In this document: one piece after another, positions 1 through 8,581 of the stretch
Layout of the letters: each line of letters starts with the position of its first letter
How positions within the stretch are numbered: position 1 is the first letter of the stretch
The notes under the pieces: model-generated
Told to the model about the DNA's origin: nothing
What the model saw: only the letters and a program-made list of their open reading frames with translations
Databases searched by the model: none
DNA from: Pseudomonadota bacterium
GTDB taxonomy: Bacteria; Pseudomonadota; Gammaproteobacteria; Steroidobacterales; Steroidobacteraceae
Direction of reading: 5' to 3'
NCBI GenBank assembly: GCA_023423065.1
Contig: JAFAGC010000103.1
Coordinates: 1 to 29,876 of the forward strand
Length of the DNA stretch: 29,876 bases
Made by a program: the position numbers and the translations under genes

Positions 1-732
1 CGCTCGTACACCGAGCGCGAACAGTTTCCGCGGGCCGCGCGCGCCTTTCAGCGCGCCGACCGGCTCGCGAACGGCCAGAACGCGGAAGCCGTGGTGGGTC
101 TCGGCGAGGCACTCGTCGCGCAAAACCCGGAAAACCTGAGCGGGGCGGCGGGGCACCTGTTCGAACGCGCACTCGCGATCGAGCCGAAAAACGGCCGGGC
201 GCTGTTCTACAGTGCGTTCGCGGCGCTCGCCCGTGGCGATCTCGCGCCGGCGCGCGAGCGCTTCACGCGCATGCTCGACCTCGATCCGCCGCCGGAAGTG
301 CGCGCCATCATCGAAAAGCGCATCGCGGACATCGACGGCGCGCTGAACGCCGCGGTCTCCACGCCGGCGGACTCTGGCCAGGCGGGCAAGGGTGGAACGA
401 TTTCGGTGCGCGTTTCGCTGGCGCCGGCGCTCGCCGACAAGGTGAACCCGGGGGCGACCCTGTTCGTCGCCGCGCGCGATCCGAAACAGCCCGGACCGCC
501 GTTCGCCGTGAAGCGCCTCGCGGCCACTTTCCCGGTGGACGTCCAGCTGACCGCCGCCGACGCGATGCTGGAATCGCGCCGCATCGCGCAGGGCCAGCAG
601 CTCGAGGTCGTGGCCCGCGTCGCGCTCGGTGGCACGCCGACGGCGAGCAGTGGCGACCCGTTCGGACAAGTTAGTTATCATGTCGGCAAGGACGGACGAC
701 TGGAGATCGTCATCGATCGACTGTCTCCCTGA
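1..732 (+). CDS. ccmI: Cytochrome c-type biogenesis protein CcmI, C-terminal part
   Basis: The reading frame is open from the first base, so the N-terminus lies outside the window; 243 residues are visible. The first ~100 are TPR-like helices (the FERALAIEPKNGRALFYSAF segment is a typical TPR repeat). The last ~105 form the C-terminal beta-domain of CcmI/CycH, with the family pattern ISVRVSLAPALADKV, then LFVAARDP, then a GDPFGQVSYHV-like end. In the System I pathway CcmI holds apocytochrome c at the periplasmic face of the membrane for haem attachment by CcmF/H. A GTG at 91 could be mistaken for the start, but homologous-looking TPR sequence continues upstream of it. The family is recognised from sequence; the role is family knowledge. 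Confidence 0.85.
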   Translation, partial: RSYTEREQFPRAARAFQRADRLANGQNAEAVVGLGEALVAQNPENLSGAAGHLFERALAIEPKNGRALFYSAFAALARGDLAPARERFTRMLDLDPPPEVRAIIEKRIADIDGALNAAVSTPADSGQAGKGGTISVRVSLAPALADKVNPGATLFVAARDPKQPGPPFAVKRLAATFPVDVQLTAADAMLESRRIAQGQQLEVVARVALGGTPTASSGDPFGQVSYHVGKDGRLEIVIDRLSP

Positions 733-784
733 ACTGATCGGACCCGGACCGACCGGCCATCCACCGCTCACGAGACGCCGACAC

Positions 785-1675
785 ATGCACGCCAAGCATT
801 CGCTCGAATTCGCGCGCGCGCCGGCGATCTGGTCCCTGTATCCCAAGATCATGGCGGCGCGCAAACCGGCGCACGTCCCGGAAGGCGGCGAGGTGCCGCG
901 CATCGAGGCGCGGCTCGCGAAGGTCAGCATCGACCGCAAGCATCTGGCGTCCTATTCGCAGGTGTGCGGAGCCGCGCCCGGCGCGACGCTGCCGATCGCC
1001 TATCCACACGTGCTCGCGATGCCGTTGCACCTGGCGATGCTCGGCGCCGAGGCGTTCCCGGTGAAGCTGTTCGGCCTGGTCCACGTCCACAACCGCATCG
1101 CGATGCGTCAGCCGCTGTCGGCGGACGAGCCCGCCGAGATCCGCGCCTGGATCGAAGGGCACCGCGACACCGATCGCGGCCAGGAATTCGAGCTGCACAC
1201 CGAATATCTCGTGCACGGCGAGTCGCTGTGGGACGAGACCTGCACGTTCCTCGCGCGCCGCAAGTCGACCGGCGCGTCGAAGTCGGCGGCGGCCGCGCGC
1301 GGCATCGACACCGCGCCGGACGGCGTGGCCGTCAAGTCGAGCAGCTTTCGTGCGCCCGCGGGGCTCGGCCGCAAGTACGGTTTCATCTCCGGGGACGTGA
1401 ATCCCATCCACATGAGCGACATCACGGCGCGCGCCTTCGGCTTTCCGCGCGCGATCGCGCACGGCATGTGGTCGCTCGGCCGGCTCGCGTCGGACTTCGA
1501 TGCCACCGAGCTCGGGGGCGGCTGCGAGCTGACCGTGAACTTCAAACTACCCATCTACATGCCGTCCTGGGTCACGTTGCAGCGCTGGCCGATCGAGAAC
1601 GGCTCGGGTTTCGCGTTGCGCGACGCGCAGGGCGACAAGCCGCATCTCACCGGAACGCTGATGTCGCTGCGGTGA
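785..1675 (+). CDS. MaoC-like (hot-dog fold) acyl-CoA hydratase
   Basis: This 296-residue protein carries the hydratase-2/MaoC signature FISGDVNPIH at about residues 200-209. The catalytic Asp (D204) and His (H209) are both present, followed by AIAHGMWSLGRLAS. A less conserved N-terminal half probably forms a second, inactive hot-dog domain, as in other ~300-residue double-hot-dog MaoC proteins. Such enzymes hydrate trans-2-enoyl-CoA to (R)-3-hydroxyacyl-CoA or act in fatty acid or polyketide dehydration. I chose ATG 785 because the frame upstream (alternative ATG 680) overlaps ccmI and gives a low-complexity, non-homologous-looking extension. No strong ribosome-binding site is visible. The stop overlaps the next start (GTGA), so the two are probably translationally coupled. 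The exact substrate is unknown. Confidence 0.82.
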   Translation: MHAKHSLEFARAPAIWSLYPKIMAARKPAHVPEGGEVPRIEARLAKVSIDRKHLASYSQVCGAAPGATLPIAYPHVLAMPLHLAMLGAEAFPVKLFGLVHVHNRIAMRQPLSADEPAEIRAWIEGHRDTDRGQEFELHTEYLVHGESLWDETCTFLARRKSTGASKSAAAARGIDTAPDGVAVKSSSFRAPAGLGRKYGFISGDVNPIHMSDITARAFGFPRAIAHGMWSLGRLASDFDATELGGGCELTVNFKLPIYMPSWVTLQRWPIENGSGFALRDAQGDKPHLTGTLMSLR

Positions 1676-2946
1676 ACCGGCCTGCCGCGACAGTCCCGGC
1701 GGGCCGGGCGGAGCGGCTTGCGTTGCTCGCGGCCGCCGCGGCTCACTTCTGCCTGCTGTGCGGCTACTACATGCTGCGGCCGCTGCGCGAGGCGCTCGCG
1801 CTCGTGGTCGGAGTCGAGCACTACCGCTGGCTGTTCACCACGGTACTCGTCGTGAGCACGGCGCTGCTGCCGGTGTACTGGTGGCTGGTCAGGCGCACGC
1901 CTCGCGGCCGGATCATGTGGTACGCGGGCGGTTCGTTCGCCGCCGTGTTCCTCGCGCTCGCGTTCGGCCTGTACGTCCGTCCGCGCGATCCGACTCTCGC
2001 GTTCGTGTATTTCGTCGCGCTCACCTCGGGCAACCTGTTCATCATCTCGGTGTTCTGGAGCGCGATGGCCGATGCCTGGCGCCCAGAGCTCGCGAAGCGC
2101 TTCTTCGGCTACATCGCCGCGGGCGGCAGTCTCGGCGCGCTGCTGGGACCGAATCTCGTGGCGCTGTCGATTCACGAGATCGGTCCCACGCCGCTCATCG
2201 TGATCGCGTGCGTGTTCATACTCTTCACGGGCGGGCTCGTATCGTGGGCGCGGCGCACGTTGCGGCAGGCACCGGGCGGCGAACGTGTTCCCGACGGCGC
2301 GATCCCGGTCGGCGGCCGCGCCATCGACGATCTCGCGCGCCTCGCGCGCACTCCCTATCTGCTCGGCATCGCGGGATTCATCGTCGCGGGACAGATGATC
2401 GGCGCGTTCATGTACAACGAGCAGGCCGAATACGTGGCCACGCACTACATCGAACTCGCCGACCGCGCCGCGCTGTTCGCGCGCATGGAGTTCTTCGTGA
2501 ACATCCTGTCGCTGGTGTTCCAGGCGGGAGTCGTCGGCTGGCTCACGCGCCGCGGCAGCGTCGCCCTGAGTCTTTCCGCGATGCCGGTGCTGATCGGCGT
2601 GAGCTTCGTCGTGCTCGCCCTGTTTCCGGTGGGCGGTGTGTTGCTCGCGACGCAGGTGATCCGGCGCGCGGCGGACTACGGACTCGGCAAGGCGCCGCGC
2701 GAGATGTTGTTCACGGTGTTGAACCCCGAAAGCAAGTTCAAGAGCAAGAGCCTCATCGATACCGTTCTGCAGCGCGGCGCGGATTCGCTCGGTCAGTGGG
2801 TTTACGTGCTGATCGCCGTGCTGCCGCTCGCGGGCGTGGCCTGGCTGTGCGCGGGGCTGTCCGTGGCGCTGCTGGGTGCGACGCGTCGACTCGGCAAGTC
2901 TTTCGACTCGCGGCACGAGAAGGGCGAGCCGGGAGTTCGCCCATGA
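1672..2946 (+). CDS. NTP/NDP exchange transporter-like permease (TLC ATP/ADP translocase / MFS type)
   Basis: This is a 424-residue polytopic membrane protein with roughly 10-12 hydrophobic segments. Motifs resemble the ADP/ATP carrier (TLC, COG3202) family: GYYMLRPLREAL in the first membrane segment (residues 31-42) and, near the C-terminus, KSKSLIDTVLQRGADSLGQW, a position where the family has a K-x(n)-IDT-x(2)-RxGD-like pattern. True ATP/ADP translocases belong to intracellular parasites and plastids; free-living bacteria carry divergent members of unknown substrate. The GTG at 1672 overlaps the stop of the MaoC gene by 4 bp, and no other in-frame start precedes the first membrane segment. 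The stop overlaps the MATE gene by 4 bp (ATGA). Family assignment is fairly secure; nucleotide transport is not established. A general MFS annotation is the alternative. Confidence 0.75.
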   Translation: MNRPAATVPAGRAERLALLAAAAAHFCLLCGYYMLRPLREALALVVGVEHYRWLFTTVLVVSTALLPVYWWLVRRTPRGRIMWYAGGSFAAVFLALAFGLYVRPRDPTLAFVYFVALTSGNLFIISVFWSAMADAWRPELAKRFFGYIAAGGSLGALLGPNLVALSIHEIGPTPLIVIACVFILFTGGLVSWARRTLRQAPGGERVPDGAIPVGGRAIDDLARLARTPYLLGIAGFIVAGQMIGAFMYNEQAEYVATHYIELADRAALFARMEFFVNILSLVFQAGVVGWLTRRGSVALSLSAMPVLIGVSFVVLALFPVGGVLLATQVIRRAADYGLGKAPREMLFTVLNPESKFKSKSLIDTVLQRGADSLGQWVYVLIAVLPLAGVAWLCAGLSVALLGATRRLGKSFDSRHEKGEPGVRP

Positions 2947-4361
2947 ACCTGTCCCTGCTGCCGGCGCAGCGTCTCGACGCCGCCGGCAAGCCACGCATCG
3001 ACCTGCGCGCCATCCTGCGGCTCGCGGCGCCGCTCATGGCCACGAATGCCGTGCAGGCCGTGCTGAACCTCACCGACCTGTGGTTCATCGGCCGCCTGTC
3101 CACCGATGCGCTCGCCGCGATGAGCGCCATCTACTGGATCGTGACCTGCGCGATCCTGCTGTTCGGTGGCGTGGGTCTCGCGGTGCAGACCTTCGTCGCG
3201 CAGGCCTACGGCAGTCGCCGCAAGGCGCACGCGTCGCGCGCGTTGTGGAACGCCTTGTGGGCGTCGCTCGCGATCGCGCCCGTGTTCCTCGCGCTGGCGT
3301 TCGCGGGACCGAAGATCCTGGCGCCATTCGGCCTCGATCCGCGCCTCGAAGCGCTCGCCCTCGAGTACTGGGGGCCGCGCATGGGCGGCGCGTTCATCGG
3401 CTCGATGGCTTGGGCGGCGATGGGTTTCTTCAACGGGATCTCCGCCGTGCGCTTCACGATGGCGGTGGTCGTGGCGACGTTCATCACCAACGCCATCGCG
3501 AACCAGGTGCTCATGTTCGAGCTGGACATGGGAATGAGCGGCGCGGCGTGGGGCACGAACGTGGCGCAGTTCGCCGGGCTCGTGCTCGCGCTGGCGTTCT
3601 TCCTGCGCGGGCGGATCGGGCGCGAATACCGGTCGAAGATCATGTGGCGCCCGAGGCTGTCCGTGATCCGCGCGCAGCTCGTCGTCGGCCTGCCCATCGG
3701 CATCATGTATGGCGCCGACGTGCTCGGCCTCGCGTTGTCGCAAATGATGATCGCGCAGACCGGCGCGGTCGGCGCGGCCGCGACGCAGATCGTGATCGCG
3801 CTGACGTCGCTGGCCTACATGCCGACGATCGGCATCGCGCTCGCGGGCACGACACTCGTCGGGCAATCGATCGGGGCAGGCAGCCGCGACTGGGCCAATC
3901 GCATGGGCAACGTGATCGTGATGATGTGCGTGGGCCTCATGGCCTGCATCGCCGTCGGACTGCTCGTCGGCGGCCCGTGGGTGCTGCCGATATTCCTCGG
4001 GGCGGGTGACGCGAACGCCGACGACGTGATCGCGCTCGGCCTCGTGTTGTTGTGGCCGGCCGCCGCGTACCAGGTCTTCGACGGCCTGTACTGCGGCGCC
4101 GGATTCTGCCTGCGCGGCGCCGGCGACACGCGCGTGCCCGCGGCGGTGGCGCTGGTTCTTTCGTGGTTCTTCTTCGTGCCGCTCGCGCACACGCTGATCT
4201 TCGCGCCGGGACAAGGTTGGGTCGACGGCCTGCCACAATTCGGTCTCGGCGCCAAGGGCGGATGGCTCGCGCTCATGACCTACGTCATCTTGTTAGGACT
4301 GACGATGCTCTGGCGCTGGAAACAGGGCGCCTGGCGGCGCGTGAACCTGGCGGACGCCTGA
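2943..4361 (+). CDS. MATE family multidrug/toxin efflux protein
   Basis: This is a 472-residue inner-membrane protein with about 12 hydrophobic helices in two homologous halves. The first half begins ILRLAAPLMATNAVQAVLNLTDLWFIGRL, the classic MATE start (P-x(n)-N-x(2)-D-x(3)-IG). The second half begins VGLPIGIMYGADVLGLALSQ, with VGQSIGAG and CGAGFCLRGAGDTRVPA further on, matching the NorM/DinF pattern G-x-LRGxGDT. MATE proteins export cationic drugs or metabolites using Na+ or H+ gradients. It is coupled to the upstream permease by an ATGA overlap. A 54-bp gap separates it from the beta-oxidation operon, which appears to have its own promoter. The substrate cannot be read from sequence. Confidence 0.9.
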   Translation: MNLSLLPAQRLDAAGKPRIDLRAILRLAAPLMATNAVQAVLNLTDLWFIGRLSTDALAAMSAIYWIVTCAILLFGGVGLAVQTFVAQAYGSRRKAHASRALWNALWASLAIAPVFLALAFAGPKILAPFGLDPRLEALALEYWGPRMGGAFIGSMAWAAMGFFNGISAVRFTMAVVVATFITNAIANQVLMFELDMGMSGAAWGTNVAQFAGLVLALAFFLRGRIGREYRSKIMWRPRLSVIRAQLVVGLPIGIMYGADVLGLALSQMMIAQTGAVGAAATQIVIALTSLAYMPTIGIALAGTTLVGQSIGAGSRDWANRMGNVIVMMCVGLMACIAVGLLVGGPWVLPIFLGAGDANADDVIALGLVLLWPAAAYQVFDGLYCGAGFCLRGAGDTRVPAAVALVLSWFFFVPLAHTLIFAPGQGWVDGLPQFGLGAKGGWLALMTYVILLGLTMLWRWKQGAWRRVNLADA

Positions 4362-4379
4362 AGTAAGGGAGTCGCCTGA

Positions 4380-4409
4380 TCGACCTTCGCCGGAAAGCGT
4401 GCCTATGAT
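4380..4409 (+). promoter_or_regulatory. Candidate sigma-70 promoter of the fad operon (leaderless geometry)
   Basis: A -10-like TATGAT (4404-4409) is preceded, with an 18-bp spacer, by TCGACC (4380-4385), a partial match to TTGACA. The start codon at 4416 begins only 7 bases after the -10 box, so the predicted first transcribed base coincides with the ATG. The promoter is inferred by eye. Confidence 0.45.
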
Positions 4410-4415
4410 CCGCGC

Positions 4416-6572
4416 ATGACAGTGGTTCGTTACAAGGTCGACAGGGGCATCGCCTGGCTGGCGATGAACAATCCACCGCTCAATGCGCTCTCGCACGCGC
4501 TGCGCGCCGGCATCCTCGCCGGGCTCGACAAGGCGCTCGCGGCGAAAGAAGTTCGCGCGATCGTGCTCATCGGCAACGACCGCGCCTTCTCGAGCGGCGC
4601 GGACATCAAGGAATTCGCGGGCGGGGCGTTCTACGCCGAGCCGTTCCTGCCGAACCTGGTCGACTTCGTCGAAGCATCCGACAAGCCGGTGATCGCGGCG
4701 ATCGGCGGCGCGTGCATGGGCGGCGGACTCGAGCTTGCGCTCGGTTGCCACTACCGCGTGGCGCTCGCGGACGCGAAGATCGCGTTTCCCGAGGTGAAAC
4801 TCGGGCTCATTCCCGGCGCGCAGGGCACCCAGCGATTCCCGCGTCTCGTGGGCCTGGAAGCCGCGGTCAACATGATCGTTTCGGGCGCCACGATGCCCGC
4901 GAGCGCATTCAAGGGCACGGCGCTGTTCGATGCGATCGCGACCGAAAAGCTCGATGTCGCCGCGCGCGAATTCGCGACCGCGCTCGTCAAGGAAGGCAAA
5001 CCGATCCGGCGCGTGCGCGATCTTCCGGTGAAACATCCGCAGGCGGAAGCGTTCCTGCAGTTCGCGAAGACCAGCGTTACCGCCGTGGCGCGCGGCCTGT
5101 CGGCGCCGCTGCGCGCGCTCGAGGCGGTCGGCGCGGCAACCACGCAGAAGTTTGACGCGGGCGTCGCGACGGAGCGGAAGATTTTCACGGAGCTCATGGT
5201 CAGCGACGAGTCGCAGGCGCTGCGGCATGCGTTCTTCGCGGAACGCGCGGCTTCCAAAGTCGCGGGCGTCGGCGACAAGACCCCACAACGGAAGATCGCG
5301 AAGGTCGCGGTCGTGGGCGCGGGCACGATGGGCGGCGGCATCGCGCTCACGTTCGCGAACGCCGGCATTCCCGTAACGTTGCTGGAAGCGAAGCAGGAGG
5401 CGCTCGATCGCGGTGTCGCCGGCATCCGCAAGCAGTTCGAGAGCGCCGTGCAGAAAGGCAAGCTCGAGCCGGAGGAGGCCGGGAAACGCGGCGCGCTGAT
5501 CACGCCGTCGCTGGACTACGCGGCCGCGCGCGATGCGGATCTCGTCATCGAGGCGGTGTTCGAGGACCTCGAGGTGAAGAAAAGGGTGTTCCGCGCGCTC
5601 GACGCGACGATGAAGCGTGGCGCGATCCTCGCCACGAACACCTCGACGCTCGACGTCGATCGCATCGCGGCGTTCACGAAGCGTCCTGGCGACGTGCTCG
5701 GCCTGCACTTCTTCAGTCCCGCGAACGTCATGCGGCTGCTCGAGGTAGTTCGAGCGAAGAAGACGAAACCCGACGTGCTCGCGACCGCCATGGCGCTCGC
5801 ACGGCGCATCGGCAAGACCGCCGTGGTCGCGGGAGTATGCGACGGCTTCATCGGCAATCGCATGATCAACGCGTATTTCAAGCAGTCGTTGCTCATGCTC
5901 GAGGAAGGCGCTTCGCCCCAGCAGATCGACCGCGCGATCGAGAAGTTCGGTTTCGCGATGGGGCCGTTCCGCATGTCGGACCTCGCGGGCAACGACATCA
6001 GTTGGCACATCCGGAAGCGCCAGTACGCCGAGAACCCGAAACAACGCCCCATGCGCATCGCCGACCGCATCTGCGAGCTCGGCCGGTTTGGACAGAAATC
6101 CGGCGTGGGCTGGTATCGCTACGAACCCGGCAAGCGCGACGCGCTGCCGGATCCCGTGGTCGACAAGATCATCGACGAGGAGCGCAAGTCGCTGCACGTC
6201 GCGGTGCGCAAGCTCGGCGATGCCGAGATCGTCGACCGGCTCGTGCTCGCGCTGGTCAACGAGGGCGCGCGCGTGCTCGAGGACGGCATCGCGCAGCGCG
6301 CATCCGACATCGACATCGTTTACCTCACGGGCTACGGCTTTCCCGTGCAGCGCGGCGGCCCGATGTTCTACGCGAGCCGGCGCGGTCTTGCGAGCGTCGA
6401 GCGGCGCATGCGCGAGTTCGCGGAGAACTCACACGCCGAGCCCGCGTTCTGGAAACCCGCGAAGCTGATCACGCAGCTCGCGAAAGCCGGCAGGACATTC
6501 GACGAGGATCCATCGAAGGGGCCGGCGAAGCAGGGGAGTCGCGCAAAGAGCAGGAGAAAGGCCCGTGGTTGA
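4416..6572 (+). CDS. Multifunctional enoyl-CoA hydratase / 3-hydroxyacyl-CoA dehydrogenase (FadB/FadJ-like)
   Basis: This 718-residue beta-oxidation enzyme hydrates 2-enoyl-CoA to 3-hydroxyacyl-CoA and oxidises it with NAD+ to 3-ketoacyl-CoA. The N-terminal crotonase domain (about 1-190) has the SSGADIKEF oxyanion segment and both catalytic glutamates, E106 (GGGLEL) and E126 (FPEVKLG), spaced 20 apart as in rat hydratase. A linker of ~100 residues follows. The dehydrogenase domain has GAGTMG at 301-306 for NAD+, catalytic H431 in LHFFSPA, and two C-terminal 3HCDH domains with QKSGVGWYRYE. The domain order resembles peroxisomal L-bifunctional enzyme. The last ~20 residues are Lys/Arg-rich. The stop overlaps the thiolase start by 8 bp, forming a classical fadBA-type pair. 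ATG 4416 is favoured by homology; an out-of-frame ATG at 4405 is excluded. Confidence 0.93.
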   Translation: MTVVRYKVDRGIAWLAMNNPPLNALSHALRAGILAGLDKALAAKEVRAIVLIGNDRAFSSGADIKEFAGGAFYAEPFLPNLVDFVEASDKPVIAAIGGACMGGGLELALGCHYRVALADAKIAFPEVKLGLIPGAQGTQRFPRLVGLEAAVNMIVSGATMPASAFKGTALFDAIATEKLDVAAREFATALVKEGKPIRRVRDLPVKHPQAEAFLQFAKTSVTAVARGLSAPLRALEAVGAATTQKFDAGVATERKIFTELMVSDESQALRHAFFAERAASKVAGVGDKTPQRKIAKVAVVGAGTMGGGIALTFANAGIPVTLLEAKQEALDRGVAGIRKQFESAVQKGKLEPEEAGKRGALITPSLDYAAARDADLVIEAVFEDLEVKKRVFRALDATMKRGAILATNTSTLDVDRIAAFTKRPGDVLGLHFFSPANVMRLLEVVRAKKTKPDVLATAMALARRIGKTAVVAGVCDGFIGNRMINAYFKQSLLMLEEGASPQQIDRAIEKFGFAMGPFRMSDLAGNDISWHIRKRQYAENPKQRPMRIADRICELGRFGQKSGVGWYRYEPGKRDALPDPVVDKIIDEERKSLHVAVRKLGDAEIVDRLVLALVNEGARVLEDGIAQRASDIDIVYLTGYGFPVQRGGPMFYASRRGLASVERRMREFAENSHAEPAFWKPAKLITQLAKAGRTFDEDPSKGPAKQGSRAKSRRKARG

Positions 6573-7755
6573 CGCCGTCATCGTTTCCACCGCGCGCACC
6601 GCGCTGGCGAAGTCCTGGCGCGGCGCGTTCAATCTCACGCATGGCGCGACGCTCGGCGGACACGTGGTCAGGGCCGCGATCGAACGCGCGGGTATCGACC
6701 CGGCGAGCGTCGAAGATGTGCTCATGGGTTGCGCGAATCCGGAGGGCGCGACCGGCTTCAATATCGCGCGGCAGATCGCGCTGCGCGCGGGGTGCCCCGT
6801 GTCCACCGCCGGCATGACGGTCAACCGGTTCTGTTCGTCGGGACTGCAGACCATCGCCCTCGCGTCACAGCGGATCATGACCGGCGAAGGCGAGGTGTAC
6901 GTCGCGGGCGGCGTCGAGTCGATTTCGTGCGTGCAGAACGATCGCATGAACACGTTCATGGCGAAGGAAGCCTGGCTCGAGGAGAAGATTCCCGGCATCT
7001 ACTGGACGATGCTGCAGACCGCCGAGAACGTGGCGAGCCGCTACAGGATTCCGCGCGAGATTCAGGATCGATACGGCGTGCAGAGTCAGCAGCGCGCCGC
7101 CGCGGCGCTGGCCGCCGGGAAGTTCGTCGACGAAATCGTGCCGATCGAAGTCGTGGCCGGCATCGCCGACAAGGACAGCGGCCGGCTCGCCACGCGCACG
7201 GTCACGGTGAGCGCGGACGAGGGCATTCGCGCGGATACCCACTACGAGGCCGTGTCGAAGATCCGGCCCGCGACGCCGGGCGGCGTGATCGCCGCGGGCA
7301 ACGCGAGCCAGTTCTCCGACGGCGCGGGCGCCTGCGTCGTGATGAGTTCGCGCCGCGCCGAGCAGCTCGGGCTCAGACCACTCGGCGTCTTCCGCGGCTT
7401 CGCGGTCGCCGGCTGCGAGCCCGACGAGATGGGCATCGGCCCCGTGTATGCGATCCCCAGACTGCTCGAGCGCACCGGCAAATCGATCGACGACATCGAC
7501 TTATGGGAACTCAATGAGGCATTCGCGGTGCAGGTCATCTATTGTCGGGACAAGCTCGGGATCCCCGACGACCGGCTGAACGTCAATGGCGGTGCGATCG
7601 CGGTCGGGCATCCGTATGGCATGTCCGGTCAGCGGCTCGTCGGACACGCGCTGATCGAAGGCCGGCGGCGCGGCGCGAAGCTCGCCGTGGTCACCATGTG
7701 CATCGGCGGCGGCATGGGCGCCGCGGGACTGTTCGAGATCGTGGGAGGCGGTTGA
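6565..7755 (+). CDS. fadA: Acetyl-CoA C-acyltransferase (3-ketoacyl-CoA thiolase)
   Basis: This 396-residue thiolase cleaves 3-ketoacyl-CoA with CoA to acetyl-CoA and a shortened acyl-CoA. All active-site elements are present: nucleophile C90 in NRFCSSGLQ, the NEAFA motif, H349 in GGAIAVGHPYGMSG, and proton-donor C379 in TMCIGGGMG. The normal length for the family is ~390-400. The start is GTG 6565, preceded by GGAG at 6553-6556, and it overlaps the end of the hydratase/dehydrogenase gene by 8 bp. The position directly after the FadB-like gene makes it the beta-oxidation partner. By homology a degradative thiolase is more likely than an acetoacetyl-CoA thiolase, but sequence alone does not settle chain-length preference. 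The symbol is by function and position. Confidence 0.92.
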   Translation: MVDAVIVSTARTALAKSWRGAFNLTHGATLGGHVVRAAIERAGIDPASVEDVLMGCANPEGATGFNIARQIALRAGCPVSTAGMTVNRFCSSGLQTIALASQRIMTGEGEVYVAGGVESISCVQNDRMNTFMAKEAWLEEKIPGIYWTMLQTAENVASRYRIPREIQDRYGVQSQQRAAAALAAGKFVDEIVPIEVVAGIADKDSGRLATRTVTVSADEGIRADTHYEAVSKIRPATPGGVIAAGNASQFSDGAGACVVMSSRRAEQLGLRPLGVFRGFAVAGCEPDEMGIGPVYAIPRLLERTGKSIDDIDLWELNEAFAVQVIYCRDKLGIPDDRLNVNGGAIAVGHPYGMSGQRLVGHALIEGRRRGAKLAVVTMCIGGGMGAAGLFEIVGGG

Positions 7756-8489
7756 TGCTGAAGAACCTGATCGCGCTCATCGTCGCAGTCGCGCTCGGCG
7801 CGATCGGTTACCGGCTCTGGTCGAGCAAGGACGCGGAAGAAAGTCCCATCAACGTGATGGTGAACCAGATGCGAACACGCGCGATCGTCGAACACGAGCG
7901 CACGGTGACCGTCTGGTATCGCGCCTGCCCGGAAGTCACGGGCGTGAATCCGAAGGTCATGGTCATCTGGCCCGCCAAGCTCAATTACGAGCTCGACCTG
8001 GCGGAGACGAAGCTCGCGATCGGCGCGGATGCAGTATTGCGCGCGAGCACGCCACCCATCCGCATGGACGACCCGTCGGTGCCGTCGGATATCGGTGAGT
8101 ACCTCGCGCAAACCTCTTTCTGGTCGCTCGAGAGCGAGCAGGCGGTCGTCATGCGCGAGATGCAGAAGGCGACCCCACTGGCTCGTCACCTGACAGGATA
8201 TTTTCTTCGCAATGACAATGGGTTGCGAGACCACTTCAAGAAAGAACTCGAAGCCTATTTGTTAGGCATCGCCGGCGCGCTGAACGTGCCGATCAAGGGC
8301 GTCGAAGTCGAAATTCCGGAAGCCCAGGTCAGGATTCCACCGCGTCCGGAAATCCCGCTGTGTGACGGATCGGTCGCGGTCGTCAATGGACTCGCGTTCG
8401 CGCGGCGTCAGCCTGACGGAACGGTGATGGGTATCTATCCCAGGAAGGCGCGCAGCATTCCGCCGCTGCCCGCCACGACGACTCAGTAG
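7755..8489 (+). CDS. Membrane-anchored protein of unknown function (possibly DUF4230-like)
   Basis: This is a 244-residue protein. Residues 4-24 form one N-terminal hydrophobic segment, so the rest is probably periplasmic (single-pass anchor or uncleaved signal). The segment TVTVWYRACPEVTGV, then KLNYELDLAETKLAIG, then a Pro-rich LRASTPPIRMDD loosely resembles DUF4230 proteins, in which a beta-sandwich core of I-x-V-x-W and DLS patterns precedes I-x-L-P-x-P-x-I; I am not certain of this. The ATG overlaps the thiolase stop (TGATG) and is preceded by GGAGG at 7744-7748, so it is clearly translated as the third gene of the fad operon. No catalytic motif is visible. Its position suggests an envelope role tied to lipid metabolism, but that is only context. 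Confidence 0.75.
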   Translation: MLKNLIALIVAVALGAIGYRLWSSKDAEESPINVMVNQMRTRAIVEHERTVTVWYRACPEVTGVNPKVMVIWPAKLNYELDLAETKLAIGADAVLRASTPPIRMDDPSVPSDIGEYLAQTSFWSLESEQAVVMREMQKATPLARHLTGYFLRNDNGLRDHFKKELEAYLLGIAGALNVPIKGVEVEIPEAQVRIPPRPEIPLCDGSVAVVNGLAFARRQPDGTVMGIYPRKARSIPPLPATTTQ

Positions 8490-8546
8490 TTTCCGACTCT
8501 CGGTGGTTTCGCGCCGGGGCGAACGCTCGCCGCCTGACCGGTGGTC

Positions 8547-8573
8547 TATGATCTTCGTAGTCCCACTACGGAG
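8547..8573 (+). promoter_or_regulatory. Promoter -10 box and hairpin/operator in the leader of the VOC gene
   Basis: The 92-bp gap 8490-8581 contains TATGAT at 8547-8552 (no convincing -35). It is followed by a perfect 6-bp inverted repeat, CGTAGT (8556-8561), CCC, ACTACG (8565-8570), whose right arm abuts the ribosome-binding site GGAG at 8570-8573. The ATG is at 8582. The repeat could be an operator around +1 or an RNA hairpin limiting ribosome access. A weak GGCGA/TCGCC stem without a T-run lies just upstream (8518-8531). Confidence 0.4.
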
Positions 8574-8581
8574 ATTCGTCC

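Noticed and set aside
629..784. Longer start of the MaoC gene (in-frame ATG 680 or upstream)
   Set aside because: It would overlap ccmI and adds an unconserved-looking basic stretch; ATG 785 fits the family.
1555..6197. Very long open frames on the minus strand opposite the permease, MATE and fad genes
   Set aside because: Arg/His-rich translations typical of antisense shadows in GC-rich DNA; no domain or start signal.
8556..8570. BlaI/MecI-type operator
   Set aside because: The half-sites are in the reverse order (CGTAGT...ACTACG rather than ACTACA...TGTAGT) and no BlaI gene is nearby.
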